A stretch of 9,403 nucleotides of DNA from Bacteroidota bacterium (GCA_023396345.1 JAEWWO010000026.1:1-9403); one strand, 5' to 3'; shown: positions 1 to 7,286, numbered from the stretch's first letter. A program made the numbers and translations. Notes: generated by a model from the sequence alone, not told the origin.

Positions 1-630
1 CCCAAAATTAAAAGCGTACCCAAAATTGAAAGTAATGCTGAGAGTAACTGGCCAACCAACAAGGAATGGATTGTTATTTTTACATTGCTCATTACCATTT
101 CTCTGTGGTTGACAACTTCTGAAACTGGCATACCGGTTGCAGCCGTTTCGTTTATTCCTATGATGATTTTGAGTCTTTCGGGCATTATCCAACAACAGCA
201 TTTAAAAATGATTTCATGGGAAACATTGCTGCTTGTTGCCGGTGGTTTAACACTGGGTATTGCAGCGTCCAACACAGGATTGCTTGATTATGCGGCGTCT
301 AAAATTAATTTACCACAGGAAAGAATTACCGCTTTACTTTTCATGTCTTATATAACAGTACTATTATCCAACTTTATGAGCAGTACAGCCACGGCAAGTA
401 TTCTGGTTCCGTTGGTAAATACTATTATTCCGGGAGATGTTGTGCTGGTTTCAATGACTACCGCTATGTGTTGCTCCTTAGGTGTGTTGTTGCCCATATC
501 TACACCTCCTAACGCCATTGCACTTTCTACGGGTGCTATTAAAGCCAAAGACTTTTCTATTGTGGGTCTAATGGCAATTCTAATAGGTCCACCTATTATC
601 TGTTACTCGTTGTACTTTTGGCTGTCTTAA
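1..630 (+). CDS. DASS/SLC13-family anion symporter, C-terminal part (5' end outside window)
   Basis: The frame is open from base 1 to the TAA at 628-630 (209 residues seen), so the gene begins upstream; the TTG at 85 is only an internal codon. The family imports dicarboxylates, sulfate or similar anions, usually with sodium, through the inner membrane. The visible part is the second half of the fold: several hydrophobic segments, a motif SNFMSSTATASILVP (about bases 370-415) that fits the SNT-type ion/substrate loop, and a second loop LPISTPPNAIALSTG (about 490-535) that matches the conserved TPPNA region near the C-terminus. The protein ends right after the last helix (SLYFWLS), as family members do. 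The substrate cannot be told from this part. No terminator follows; the next gene has its own promoter. Confidence 0.85.
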   Translation, partial: PKIKSVPKIESNAESNWPTNKEWIVIFTLLITISLWLTTSETGIPVAAVSFIPMMILSLSGIIQQQHLKMISWETLLLVAGGLTLGIAASNTGLLDYAASKINLPQERITALLFMSYITVLLSNFMSSTATASILVPLVNTIIPGDVVLVSMTTAMCCSLGVLLPISTPPNAIALSTGAIKAKDFSIVGLMAILIGPPIICYSLYFWLS

Positions 631-664
631 ACAGATTGATTTTCAGCAACTTAAAGAAATTTTA

Positions 665-696
665 TTTGGCAGAATCAATTAACTAACTTAGTTTTG
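665..696 (+). promoter_or_regulatory. Bacteroidota-type promoter upstream of the small membrane protein
   Basis: A -33 element TTTG (665-668) is followed after exactly 20 bp by TAGTTTTG (689-696), a full match to the TAnnTTTG -7 element used by the primary sigma factor of Bacteroidota. Transcription should start near 702, giving a leader of about 55 nt before the ATG at 758. Spacing and motif equal those of the tRNA-Gln promoter in this window. Confidence 0.7.
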
Positions 697-757
697 CAGT
701 GAGTTTCTGCGGTTTTGGTATTTAATTTCACCTTTAAAACAGCAAACTCTCATACAA

Positions 758-1099
758 ATGATTTCTTCGATAGACCCGCTCCTACAAACATTCTGGATAA
801 TAGCTATTATCAGTTCTGTATTTTATATCATTCATCTGATTAATAAATACAGCAGCTATAAGCCTATTCATTATTTTCAGAATTATTTTAATCTGGCACC
901 GCAGGAAAGAAAGGAAAATAAAGAAGATGGTAATTTGATTACACTGAATGTCTTTTTTACTTTTATGCTTTTCTTAGGCTGGTCGGGTGTAATATTCTCT
1001 ACTTTCATAACCAATCGTCTCTCTTTACTCATTATTGCTTTGGTTATTGGGTTTATGGCATTGTTTTTTGTCAGAAAAAGAAGAAAGCCTATTGTTTAA
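758..1099 (+). CDS. Small membrane protein of unknown function, three predicted helices
   Basis: 113 residues; I do not recognise the family. Hydrophobic segments lie at about residues 9-28, 63-81 and 87-106, separated by a charged, Lys/Glu-rich loop (about 46-58, APQERKENKEDG) and ending in a basic tail (RKRRKP). By the positive-inside rule the tail is probably cytoplasmic. There is no signal peptide other than the first helix and there are no catalytic motifs. The ATG at 758 is the first start after a well-formed promoter, which supports a real gene. It lies between the transporter and folA (107-bp gap to folA) and could be co-transcribed with folA, because I see no terminator in the gap. 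Confidence 0.7.
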   Translation: MISSIDPLLQTFWIIAIISSVFYIIHLINKYSSYKPIHYFQNYFNLAPQERKENKEDGNLITLNVFFTFMLFLGWSGVIFSTFITNRLSLLIIALVIGFMALFFVRKRRKPIV

Positions 1100-1206
1100 T
1101 TTTCTGATACTTTACCCACCTGTCTCCTGTTTGTTTCTTTAACATCTAAAAAAATGATGTACATTTCAACTATTTAGCTGAAATTTGCATTTAAAGTTTT
1201 TTTAGT

Positions 1207-1707
1207 ATGGATATAAACATTATTGTGGCAGTAAGCGAGAATATGGCTATTGGCAAAAATAATCAGATGCTTTGGCATATGCCCGAAGATTTCAGATATT
1301 TTAAAAATGTTACCTGGGGACTGCCGATTCTTATGGGAAGAAGAACATTCAATTCAATGGATAATAAACCCTTGCCGGGCAGAATAAATCTTGTCTTATC
1401 AAGAAACAAAGAGTATAAGGCAGACGGTGTGATTGTGGTAAATAAAATAGATACGGCAGTATTTATGGCGAAAGAACATCATTATAATCAGCTTTTTGTA
1501 ATTGGCGGCGGACAGTTGTATAAAGATATTTTACCAAAAGTGAGAAAGATATACATCACCCGTATTAAAGCCACTTTTGAAACTGCCGATACTTTTTTTC
1601 CTGCATTCAGCGAAAAAGAATTTCAGCTTATTTCTTCTCAGGAACATAAAGCTGACGAAAGACATCCATACGACTATACATTTGAAGTGTGGGAGAGAAA
1701 AAGATAG
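1207..1707 (+). CDS. folA: Dihydrofolate reductase
   Basis: 166 residues, the usual length for a bacterial chromosomal DHFR. It reduces dihydrofolate to tetrahydrofolate with NADPH, supplying thymidylate, purine and methionine synthesis; it is the target of trimethoprim. Visible motifs: the N-terminal strand INIIVAVSENMAIGKNN with the Met20-type loop, LWHMPEDFRYFK with Asp28 at the position of the E. coli catalytic Asp27, LMGRRTFNSM for NADPH binding, LPGRINLVLSR, and the glycine motif VIGGGQLYKDILP near residues 98-110. The C-terminal strand YTFEVWER is intact. No thyA is adjacent. A weak -7-like element (GAAATTTG, 1180-1187) lies upstream but without a clear -33 box, so transcription from the preceding gene's promoter is equally possible. 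There is no Shine-Dalgarno sequence. Confidence 0.97.
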   Translation: MDINIIVAVSENMAIGKNNQMLWHMPEDFRYFKNVTWGLPILMGRRTFNSMDNKPLPGRINLVLSRNKEYKADGVIVVNKIDTAVFMAKEHHYNQLFVIGGGQLYKDILPKVRKIYITRIKATFETADTFFPAFSEKEFQLISSQEHKADERHPYDYTFEVWERKR

Positions 1708-1730
1708 ACGAAAATAAATATTTCCTAAAA

Positions 1731-1762
1731 TTTTATTATACTGACAAAAATTCATACCTTTG
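1731..1762 (+). promoter_or_regulatory. Promoter of rpsO
   Basis: TACCTTTG at 1755-1762 is a perfect TAnnTTTG -7 element. The -33 region (about 1731-1736, TTTTAT) is poor. The predicted start near 1768 gives an AT-rich leader of about 60 nt. The same TACCTTTG octamer precedes rnpB on the other strand. Confidence 0.6.
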
Positions 1763-1826
1763 CACACGAATTAAAAAGAGTAAAATAAATTTAAAAAATT
1801 TCAAACGGAAATTAAAAAAGAATTAA

Positions 1827-2099
1827 ATGGCTTATTTAACTAAAGAAAGAACTGCAGATATTTTCGCAGAATTTGGTGGAAATGCTAAGAATACAGGATC
1901 TATTGAAGGTCAGGTTGCTTTGCTTACAGAAAGAATTCAAGGTATTTCTGCACATTTAAAAACCAATAAAAAAGACTTTTCTTCTCAGAGAGGTTTAATG
2001 CAAATGGTAGGTCAGCGCAAACGCTTACTGGCTTACATGCAAAAGCACAACCTGGAAGGTTACCGTGCGCTTATTGAAAAGTTAGGCTTAAGAAAATAA
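1827..2099 (+). CDS. rpsO: 30S ribosomal protein S15
   Basis: 90 residues against 88-90 for the family. S15 is a primary binder of 16S rRNA in the platform of the small subunit and also touches 23S rRNA in an inter-subunit bridge. The whole protein matches the family: helix 1 with TKERTADIFAEFG, the GSIEGQVALLTERI segment, the RNA-binding loop HLKTNKKDFSSQRGLMQMVGQRKRLL (His43 to Leu68; the S15 signature region), and the ending YRALIEKLGLRK. It starts at the only in-frame ATG after the promoter, without a Shine-Dalgarno sequence. It sits just before pnp, an arrangement found in many bacteria, but a strong terminator follows it here. Confidence 0.98.
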   Translation: MAYLTKERTADIFAEFGGNAKNTGSIEGQVALLTERIQGISAHLKTNKKDFSSQRGLMQMVGQRKRLLAYMQKHNLEGYRALIEKLGLRK

Positions 2100-2117
2100 T
2101 TTTTAAAGTGATGTATT

Positions 2118-2161
2118 AACTATTCCCAACTTCTTACAGGATTTGTTGGGAATAGTTTTTT
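2118..2161 (+). terminator. Intrinsic terminator after rpsO
   Basis: A 13-bp perfect stem (2118-2130 with 2145-2157, core CTATTCCCAAC) and a 14-nt loop are followed directly by a run of T (2156-2161). It lies 19 bp after the rpsO stop. It should end most rpsO transcripts before pnp. Confidence 0.9.
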
Positions 2162-2266
2162 GTATATATACTTCATTGTAATGAATTAATGAATATATCA
2201 CGTAAAAATTACAAATATTTGTCTGCTTTTTATTAATTTTCGTTCGTATCACAAAAACAAGAAATT

Positions 2267-4474
2267 ATGTTGAAACAACCCTTAAGTGTATCCTTTGACT
2301 TAGGTGGCGGTCGTGAAGTTACCATTGAATCCGGTAAACTTGCACGTCAGGCTGATGGTGCCGTTACCGTAAGACAAGGAAATAATGTATTGCTGGCTAC
2401 AGTAGTGGCTAACAAAGAACCGCGTCCCGGACAGGACTTTTTCCCGCTAAGCGTAGATTATCAGGAAAAATTTGCTTCTGCAGGAAGAATTCCCGGAAGC
2501 TTTTTTAAGAGAGAAGCTAAATTAAGCGATTATGAAGTATTAATCAGTCGTTTGGTGGACAGAGCATTGCGTCCGCTTTTCCCTGATGATTATTTTTGCG
2601 ATGTACAGGTTTTAATATCTCTTATCTCCAGCGATGCGGAAATTATGCCCGATGCATTGGCATGTTTAGCAGCGTCTGCTGCTCTGGCTGTTTCCGATAT
2701 TCCCATTAAAGAAATTATCTCTGAAGTAAGAATAGGAAGAGTTAACGGTGAATTTATTGTAAATCCTACACGTTCTCAAATGGAAAATGCCGATATGGAT
2801 TTCATCATTGCTGCTACAGAAAAAAATCTGATGATGGTAGAAGGTGAAAGTAAGGAATGTAGCGAGGAAGATTTGGTAAAAGCACTGGAAGTGGCTCACG
2901 AAGCCATTCGTGTACAAATTAAAGCACAGCAGCAACTAAGAGAACTGAAAGGTATCACTACCAAAAGAGACTATCCTAAAGCTGAAGAGAATGCAACATT
3001 AAGAGAAAAGGTTGATGCTTTTGCAAAACAAAAAGTTTATGATATTGCCAAAGGCAAAATGGCTAAACATGACAGAGGCTATAAGTTTGATGAAGTGGGT
3101 GATGAGTTGATGAAACATCTGGAAGAATCAGCTACGGAAGAAGAACCATTTACTGATGATTTACAGAAAAAAGCTGCGGAGTATTATCATGATATTCAGT
3201 ATCACGTAGTACGCGATATGATTCTTGACGACAGAGAACGTCTTGACGGACGTGCTTTAGACGAAATTCGTCCGTTGTCAATGGAAATAGATGTATTACC
3301 TACGCCACACGGATCTTCTCTGTTTACAAGAGGAGAAACTCAATCTTTATCTACCGTAACTTTAGGAACTCCGTTAGATGAACTTACCTTGGAAACAGCG
3401 CAAACAACTGCTTCCCAAAAATTTTATCTGCATTACAATTTCCCTCCGTTTTCTACGGGTGAAGTAAGAATGATGCGTGGTCCGGGAAGAAGAGAAGTAG
3501 GACACGGCAACCTTGCCATGCGCAGCTTAAAACAAATGATGCCCACAGGCGATTATGCATATACAGTACGTGTAGTAAGTGATATCCTTGAATCAAACGG
3601 TTCGTCTTCTATGGCTACGGTTTGTGCCGGTTCATTGGCATTGATGGATGCAGGTGTGCCTGTGCCAAAACACGTAAGTGGTATTGCAATGGGATTGATT
3701 ACACGCGGCGATACATATGCTATTCTTTCAGATATTTTGGGTGATGAAGATCATCTGGGTGATATGGACTTTAAAGTTACCGGAACCCGTGATGGTATTT
3801 GCGGTGTACAAATGGATATTAAAGTTGACGGATTGAGCATGGAAATTATGCGCGAAGCATTGAACCAGGCTAAAGCAGGACGTTTACATATTTTAGATGC
3901 CATGTACGACTGTGTAGATGCTGCACGCGACGATGTGAAATCTCATGCTCCGAGAATGGTGAAATTAATCATCAACAAAGAATTTATTGGCGCAGTAATA
4001 GGACCTGGCGGTAAAGTAATTCAGGAATTACAGAAAGAAACAGGTACAACCATTAATATTGAAGAAGTAGGAGAGTATGGCGAAGTAAGCATTTTCTCCA
4101 GCGATAAAGAAAGTGTTGATAAAGCGGTAGCGTCTATCAGAGGCATTACTGCTGTTCCTGAAGTAGGTGAAGTGTATGAAGGAACTGTAAAAGGCATAAA
4201 AGAATTTGGCGCTTTTGTAGAGTTCTTGCCTAAAAAAGAAGGTCTGTTGCACATCTCTGAAATCTCATGGAAGCGCATTGAAAAAATGGACGGACTGTTT
4301 AAAGAAGGCGATAAAGTAAAAGTAAAACTAATTGGTATAGATCAAAAAACAGGCAAGTTTAAACTTAGCCGCAAAGCTTTAATGCCAAGACCTGAAAGAC
4401 AGGATCAGAAGCCAAGAGAAGAAAGACCTCAGCAAGAGAGAAACGAAGGCAACAACGCACCCGCTGCTGAATAG
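2267..4474 (+). CDS. pnp: Polynucleotide phosphorylase (polyribonucleotide nucleotidyltransferase)
   Basis: 735 residues. The trimeric enzyme degrades RNA 3' to 5' with phosphate, releasing nucleoside diphosphates, and takes part in mRNA turnover. Domains in order: first RNase PH-like domain (about 12-145, with GSFFKREAKLSDYE and RLVDRALRPLFPDD), helical linker (about 150-300), second, catalytic RNase PH domain (about 315-555, with ESNGSSSMATVCAGSLALMD), KH domain (about 563-625, GPGG loop at 579-582) and S1 domain (about 632-706). Asp495, Asp501 and Lys503 in GDEDHLGDMDFKV match E. coli Asp486, Asp492 and Lys494 of the active site. The last 28 residues are a charged Arg/Glu/Gln-rich tail, a low-complexity end seen in many members. 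It starts at ATG 2267 without a Shine-Dalgarno sequence. I found no convincing promoter; only a weak AAATATTTG (2213-2221) is visible. Confidence 0.99.
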   Translation: MLKQPLSVSFDLGGGREVTIESGKLARQADGAVTVRQGNNVLLATVVANKEPRPGQDFFPLSVDYQEKFASAGRIPGSFFKREAKLSDYEVLISRLVDRALRPLFPDDYFCDVQVLISLISSDAEIMPDALACLAASAALAVSDIPIKEIISEVRIGRVNGEFIVNPTRSQMENADMDFIIAATEKNLMMVEGESKECSEEDLVKALEVAHEAIRVQIKAQQQLRELKGITTKRDYPKAEENATLREKVDAFAKQKVYDIAKGKMAKHDRGYKFDEVGDELMKHLEESATEEEPFTDDLQKKAAEYYHDIQYHVVRDMILDDRERLDGRALDEIRPLSMEIDVLPTPHGSSLFTRGETQSLSTVTLGTPLDELTLETAQTTASQKFYLHYNFPPFSTGEVRMMRGPGRREVGHGNLAMRSLKQMMPTGDYAYTVRVVSDILESNGSSSMATVCAGSLALMDAGVPVPKHVSGIAMGLITRGDTYAILSDILGDEDHLGDMDFKVTGTRDGICGVQMDIKVDGLSMEIMREALNQAKAGRLHILDAMYDCVDAARDDVKSHAPRMVKLIINKEFIGAVIGPGGKVIQELQKETGTTINIEEVGEYGEVSIFSSDKESVDKAVASIRGITAVPEVGEVYEGTVKGIKEFGAFVEFLPKKEGLLHISEISWKRIEKMDGLFKEGDKVKVKLIGIDQKTGKFKLSRKALMPRPERQDQKPREERPQQERNEGNNAPAAE

Positions 4475-4480
4475 TTTAAA

Positions 4481-4510
4481 AGTACTGAGTACTGAGTATT
4501 AAGTATTAAG
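4481..4510 (+). repeat. Four-copy 7-bp tandem repeat after pnp
   Basis: Starting 6 bp after the pnp stop there are four heptamers in a row: AGTACTG twice (4481-4494), then AGTATTA twice (4495-4508), then AG. The unit is AGTAYTR. It lies between the stop codon and the terminator, so it is transcribed in the pnp 3' UTR. A slippage origin is likely; no function is evident. Confidence 0.7.
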
Positions 4511-4512
4511 AT

Positions 4513-4546
4513 AAAAGCACATCAAAAATTTTGATGCGCTTTTTTT
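4513..4546 (+). terminator. Intrinsic terminator after pnp
   Basis: The stem is AAAGC/GCTTT plus CATCAAAA/TTTTGATG with one A-C mismatch (4515-4527 with 4529-4541), drawn with a minimal loop, and runs into a T tract of seven (4540-4546). It lies 38 bp after the pnp stop and follows the heptamer repeat. Confidence 0.8.
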
Positions 4547-4550
4547 GCTG

Positions 4551-4584
4551 TCATTCTGATTCCGATTTATCGGAATGAGGAATC
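4551..4584. repeat. Short inverted repeat, likely dispersed element
   Basis: A perfect 8-bp inverted repeat ATTCCGAT (4559-4566), TT, ATCGGAAT (4569-4576) is enclosed by GATTCC (4558-4563) and GGAATC (4579-4584), which could form an alternative pairing. It is non-coding and not followed by a T run, so it is not a terminator. It looks like a copy of a short dispersed palindromic element; this is an impression that needs a genome search. Confidence 0.5.
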
Positions 4585-4635
4585 TATATTTCAGACAGTT
4601 TTACAAGGACTGAATTATAAATTCGTTGATAATGG

Positions 4636-4655
4636 TTCGGATTGCAAATCCCGAA
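4636..4655. repeat. REP-like hairpin TTCGGATT/AATCCCGAA
   Basis: TTCGGATT (4636-4643), loop GCA, AATCCCGAA (4647-4655) forms an 8-bp stem with a single bulged C. It is the second of a series of hairpins in the pnp-tRNA gap. There is no T tract and no ORF. The form resembles REP-type intergenic hairpins. Confidence 0.45.
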
Positions 4656-4675
4656 TAGCGAGAGAAATATTAATT

Positions 4676-4740
4676 GATGGTGTCTTCACCATCCATAATG
4701 TAGATAAGATGGTTTTATGTGGAAGGTGATGACACCTCCC
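4676..4740. repeat. Pair of hairpins sharing GGTG/CACC arms
   Basis: The first hairpin is GATGGTG (4676-4682), TCTT, CACCATC (4687-4693). The second spans 4721-4739 with AGGTG (4724-4728), ATGA, CACCT (4733-4737) and partly pairing flanks. GGTGTC (4679-4684) of the first and GACACC (4731-4736) of the second are complementary, so the two could also pair with each other across 46 bp. The layout suggests a mobile or structured non-coding element, possibly a remnant. Confidence 0.5.
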
Positions 4741-4780
4741 ACTAAGTAATTTTTTTTAATATTTTAGAAAAATAAGGGCA

Positions 4781-4815
4781 TCTCCTTGTCAAGGTTTAGA
4801 ACCTTGACAAGGAGA
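4781..4815. repeat. 16-bp perfect inverted repeat with nested palindromes
   Basis: TCTCCTTGTCAAGGTT (4781-4796), TAG, and its exact reverse complement (4800-4815). Each arm contains its own small palindrome CCTTG-N-CAAGG, so the sequence can fold as one long hairpin or as two short ones. It is followed by AATTTATTTTTC, a broken T-rich stretch, so it might act as a weak terminator just before the tRNA promoter (-33 at 4838). Its regularity suggests a dispersed repeat more than a dedicated terminator. Confidence 0.75.
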
Positions 4816-4837
4816 ATTTATTTTTCTTCCCCAAAAA

Positions 4838-4869
4838 TTTGGCAGAAAATAAATAGAAATCTATATTTG
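4838..4869 (+). promoter_or_regulatory. Promoter of tRNA-Gln
   Basis: TTTG (4838-4841), 20 bp, TATATTTG (4862-4869): both elements match the Bacteroidota primary-sigma consensus. The start should lie near 4875, about 18 nt before the mature tRNA 5' end, leaving a short leader for RNase P to remove. Confidence 0.85.
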
Positions 4870-4892
4870 CACTCCCAAACGGGAAATAAGGA

Positions 4893-4963
4893 TGGCCGAT
4901 GGTGTAACGGTAACACTACTGTTTTTGGTGCAGTCTTTCTTGGTTCGAATCCAGGTCGGCCAA
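4893..4963 (+). tRNA. tRNA-Gln (anticodon TTG)
   Basis: A complete cloverleaf can be drawn. Acceptor TGGCCGA (4893-4899) pairs with TCGGCCA (4956-4962), followed by discriminator A4963. The D stem is GTGT/ACAC (4902-4905 with 4913-4916). The anticodon stem ACTGT/GCAGT (4918-4922 with 4930-4934) carries loop TTTTGGT with anticodon TTG at 4925-4927. The T stem CTTGG/CCAGG carries loop TTCGAAT (4944-4950). The 71-nt gene lacks an encoded CCA (ACT follows the stem), so CCA must be added by the nucleotidyltransferase. The anticodon reads CAA and, by wobble, CAG. Confidence 0.97.
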
Positions 4964-4968
4964 CTTTC

Positions 4969-5002
4969 AAAAGGATAACGTTTTATATGTTATCCTTTTT
5001 TT
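4969..5002 (+). terminator. Intrinsic terminator after tRNA-Gln
   Basis: AAAAGGATAAC (4969-4979) pairs perfectly with GTTATCCTTTT (4989-4999) around a 9-nt loop and ends in seven T (4996-5002). The stop of the convergent receptor gene (5004-5006) is directly beyond. In the opposite direction the hairpin is followed only by TTTTG, so it may also weakly end receptor transcripts. Confidence 0.9.
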
Positions 5003-5003
5003 A

Positions 5004-7286
5004 TTATATTGATACCTTCGTCCCTATAAAAAATGTACGTGGCAATGCCGGCCCATAGATGTATCCCGCATCTCTGAATTCTCCCTGATCGAAATCGTTC
5101 TGATAACTGTTGAATATATTTTGTACTCCTGCATTCAACTGTAGTGTTGTGTATTTTCCTAAGGTAAAATCGTAAAACAATTTTACACCTAAATCAAAAA
5201 AAGAGGGTGTGTTGTACTCTCGGTCTTCGGGCATGTATCCCTGAAAATGCTGAACCAGCATGCTGCCTGTGTATGTACCGTAAACAGAAAACTTAAACTT
5301 TTTAATAGTAGCATCTGCACTTAAGAATCCATAATTATCCGGTGTTCTGAACATTTTTTTCTGAGGTACAATTTCAGAATTTTCGCTCCATTGAAGAGGC
5401 TCTTTATAGTTACTTCTTTGTGTGGTAAATCCAAACTGCAATTCCAGACGAGGCACAGGCATTACCTTTACTTCAAAATTAATTCCTTTTACAATCGCTC
5501 CCGCATTGTTGGTACGCTGCATCAGCAAATTGCCATCGGGTGTTCTTCCGGCTTCTTCCAGCACAAACACATCGGAAAGGTTGGTATAAAAGCCTTCGAC
5601 AAGAATATTTACCGGAGAGAAACCAATGATGCCGTTATAATCTACAGATGCCGTAACACTATTAGAGCGTTCCGGTACAAGATCAGGGTCAAGCTGTATC
5701 AACATTACATCTCCGCCTACAGCTGTTATATGCAAATCTTCATCAAAAGCCTGCGGACCTCTGAAACCCGCTGAATAAGCGGCTCTCAGGTTTATATCTT
5801 TTAAAATATTGTATCTGAAACTTGCTCTGGGGCTAAACATCACTTTATTGATAAGATTGTGTTTATCGGCTCTCATTCCTAACGAAAGGTGTGCTTTGTT
5901 GCCTGAAAATTCTGACTGTAAAAATGCGCTGGAAACGGTTATATCCTGATTGATAATACGGTTATATTCAAGCATTTCATCTTCCATATTATTTGATAAA
6001 ACTTCTGCACCTATTGATATTACAGGCTTTGCGCTCAGTAATGAATCGAATGTGTGGTTGTACTGCGCACCTGCCACCAGCGTTTGGTCGTTGGTAGTTC
6101 CGTATGCATTCAGATTTTTTTGTGCGCCATAATAGCTTTCCCGTTGTATTTGCTGAGCCGAAGTATATAAGTTTAAAGACCGGTTTCTGTCTGCCGAAAA
6201 CAAATCATATTTAACTCCGGCAGTATGAATATTGTGTTCAATTTGCTCTGCAATATCGGCTTCGTGTGGCGGCAAATGCAGATTGTTCCCTCCGCGTCTG
6301 AACTCATAAATATTATGGTATTCCAGACTTAGTTTACTCAATTCACTTGTTTTGTAAAATGCTCTGAAGCCAATATTTTTTCCATTGATTTCCGGAACTT
6401 CCGAGAAGCTGTCACCGTCGTAATCAAAAGCTTTTCTTTGTTTTGTTGATGCAAAAATAGAGATACCTGCATTTCTGTCTTTTGATATCACAGAACCATT
6501 TAAAAAAGTATTGATATCGGGAGATTTTCCGTAAATAAAATTAGTGGCATTAGAAATAGATAAAGTATTTTTTACAGGCTCTTTGATAATGATATTTATA
6601 GCTCCGGCTATGGCATTTGCACCAAGTAAAGCACTGCCTCCGCCTCTGATAATTTCTACTTTATCTATCATGTTTACCGGAATTTGCTCCAGACCGTATA
6701 CCCCTGCCAATGAACTGAAAATCGGTCGTCCATCTATGAGTATCTGAGAGTAGGGACCTTCGAGTCCGTTCATTCTCACTTGCTGAAAACCACAATTCTG
6801 ACAGTTGGCTTCAACTCTAAGACCCGGTTGAAAGTTTAGACCCTGAGAGAGTGATACTGCATTTAAATTTTCAAATTTCTGCGAGGTAACCGTATTTACT
6901 ATGGTGGCATTTTTGTTTCTGTTGTAGTCGGTTGCCTTTGAAGACACGACTACCGTGTTGAGTTGTGTTTCTTTTTCTTCCAACTCAACATTGAGTTCTG
7001 TACTTTTATTTCTTATACTTTCAATTGTTTTTTCCAAAGGATGATATCCTGTTGCAGAAAAAACAATCGTAAGCTTTCCTGTGGGTAGATTTGGTAAAAA
7101 ATAATGCCCGCTTTCATCGGTAAAAACACGGATTCCTGTTCCTTTTACTACTACGTCAATATCAATAAGATGCTCTTTGGTTGATGCGTTGAGCACGTGT
7201 CCATACACATTTGCATCGCTGTTTTGACTAATGGCAAAACAGGTAATTAGTGACAGTACAACTGCCAGTGAAAATTTCTTTATCAT
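5004..7286 (-). CDS. TonB-dependent outer-membrane receptor, probably for a metal or metal complex
   Basis: 760 residues. A Sec signal peptide (1-20, probable cut AIS/Q21) is followed by a carboxypeptidase-like regulatory domain (about 27-102, with VYGHVLNASTKEHL and FTDESGHYFLPNLPTG), a TonB-box-like segment (LNTVVVSS, 109-116), the plug (about 125-235, with QVRMNGLEGPYSQILIDGRP and VEIIRGGGSALLGANAIAGAINI) and a beta-barrel to the end. Such receptors take scarce ligands across the outer membrane using TonB/ExbBD energy. The plug carries a Cys pair, C162-x-x-C165, in ANCQNCGFQQV. The final residue is Ile, where a terminal aromatic residue is common. The start ATG follows a T-rich leader without Shine-Dalgarno. 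A His-rich membrane protein is encoded 89 bp upstream on the same strand, and the two are probably co-transcribed. The ligand is inferred from context only; a siderophore, haem, cobalamin or a free metal are all possible. Confidence 0.92.
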   Translation of the reverse strand: MIKKFSLAVVLSLITCFAISQNSDANVYGHVLNASTKEHLIDIDVVVKGTGIRVFTDESGHYFLPNLPTGKLTIVFSATGYHPLEKTIESIRNKSTELNVELEEKETQLNTVVVSSKATDYNRNKNATIVNTVTSQKFENLNAVSLSQGLNFQPGLRVEANCQNCGFQQVRMNGLEGPYSQILIDGRPIFSSLAGVYGLEQIPVNMIDKVEIIRGGGSALLGANAIAGAINIIIKEPVKNTLSISNATNFIYGKSPDINTFLNGSVISKDRNAGISIFASTKQRKAFDYDGDSFSEVPEINGKNIGFRAFYKTSELSKLSLEYHNIYEFRRGGNNLHLPPHEADIAEQIEHNIHTAGVKYDLFSADRNRSLNLYTSAQQIQRESYYGAQKNLNAYGTTNDQTLVAGAQYNHTFDSLLSAKPVISIGAEVLSNNMEDEMLEYNRIINQDITVSSAFLQSEFSGNKAHLSLGMRADKHNLINKVMFSPRASFRYNILKDINLRAAYSAGFRGPQAFDEDLHITAVGGDVMLIQLDPDLVPERSNSVTASVDYNGIIGFSPVNILVEGFYTNLSDVFVLEEAGRTPDGNLLMQRTNNAGAIVKGINFEVKVMPVPRLELQFGFTTQRSNYKEPLQWSENSEIVPQKKMFRTPDNYGFLSADATIKKFKFSVYGTYTGSMLVQHFQGYMPEDREYNTPSFFDLGVKLFYDFTLGKYTTLQLNAGVQNIFNSYQNDFDQGEFRDAGYIYGPALPRTFFIGTKVSI

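Noticed and set aside
85..87. TTG as start of the transporter gene
   Set aside because: The frame is open to base 1 and the missing N-terminal half of the family must lie upstream; the codon is internal.
2666..4278. Minus-strand open frames inside pnp
   Set aside because: They are antisense to a complete, clearly recognisable pnp; composition is low-complexity and without motifs.
4721..4756. Terminator formed by the AGGTG/CACCT hairpin and the T run at 4751-4758
   Set aside because: The T run begins more than 10 nt after the stem and the stem is short; pnp already has a better terminator at 4513-4546.
4551..4815. CRISPR array
   Set aside because: The repeats are inverted, differ from each other and have no regular spacer length; no cas gene is near.
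4786..5058. Open frame of 90 codons on the plus strand
   Set aside because: It reads through the palindrome, the tRNA promoter, tRNA-Gln and its terminator; it is a chance frame.
5391..6747. Plus-strand open frames at 5391-5774, 5950-6132 and 6544-6747
   Set aside because: They are antisense to the TonB receptor gene, which has full domain support.
7239..7250. Lipobox at the receptor N-terminus (LITC, residues 13-16)
   Set aside because: Thr at the -1 position does not fit, and a normal signal peptide cut after AIS at residue 20 explains the sequence.
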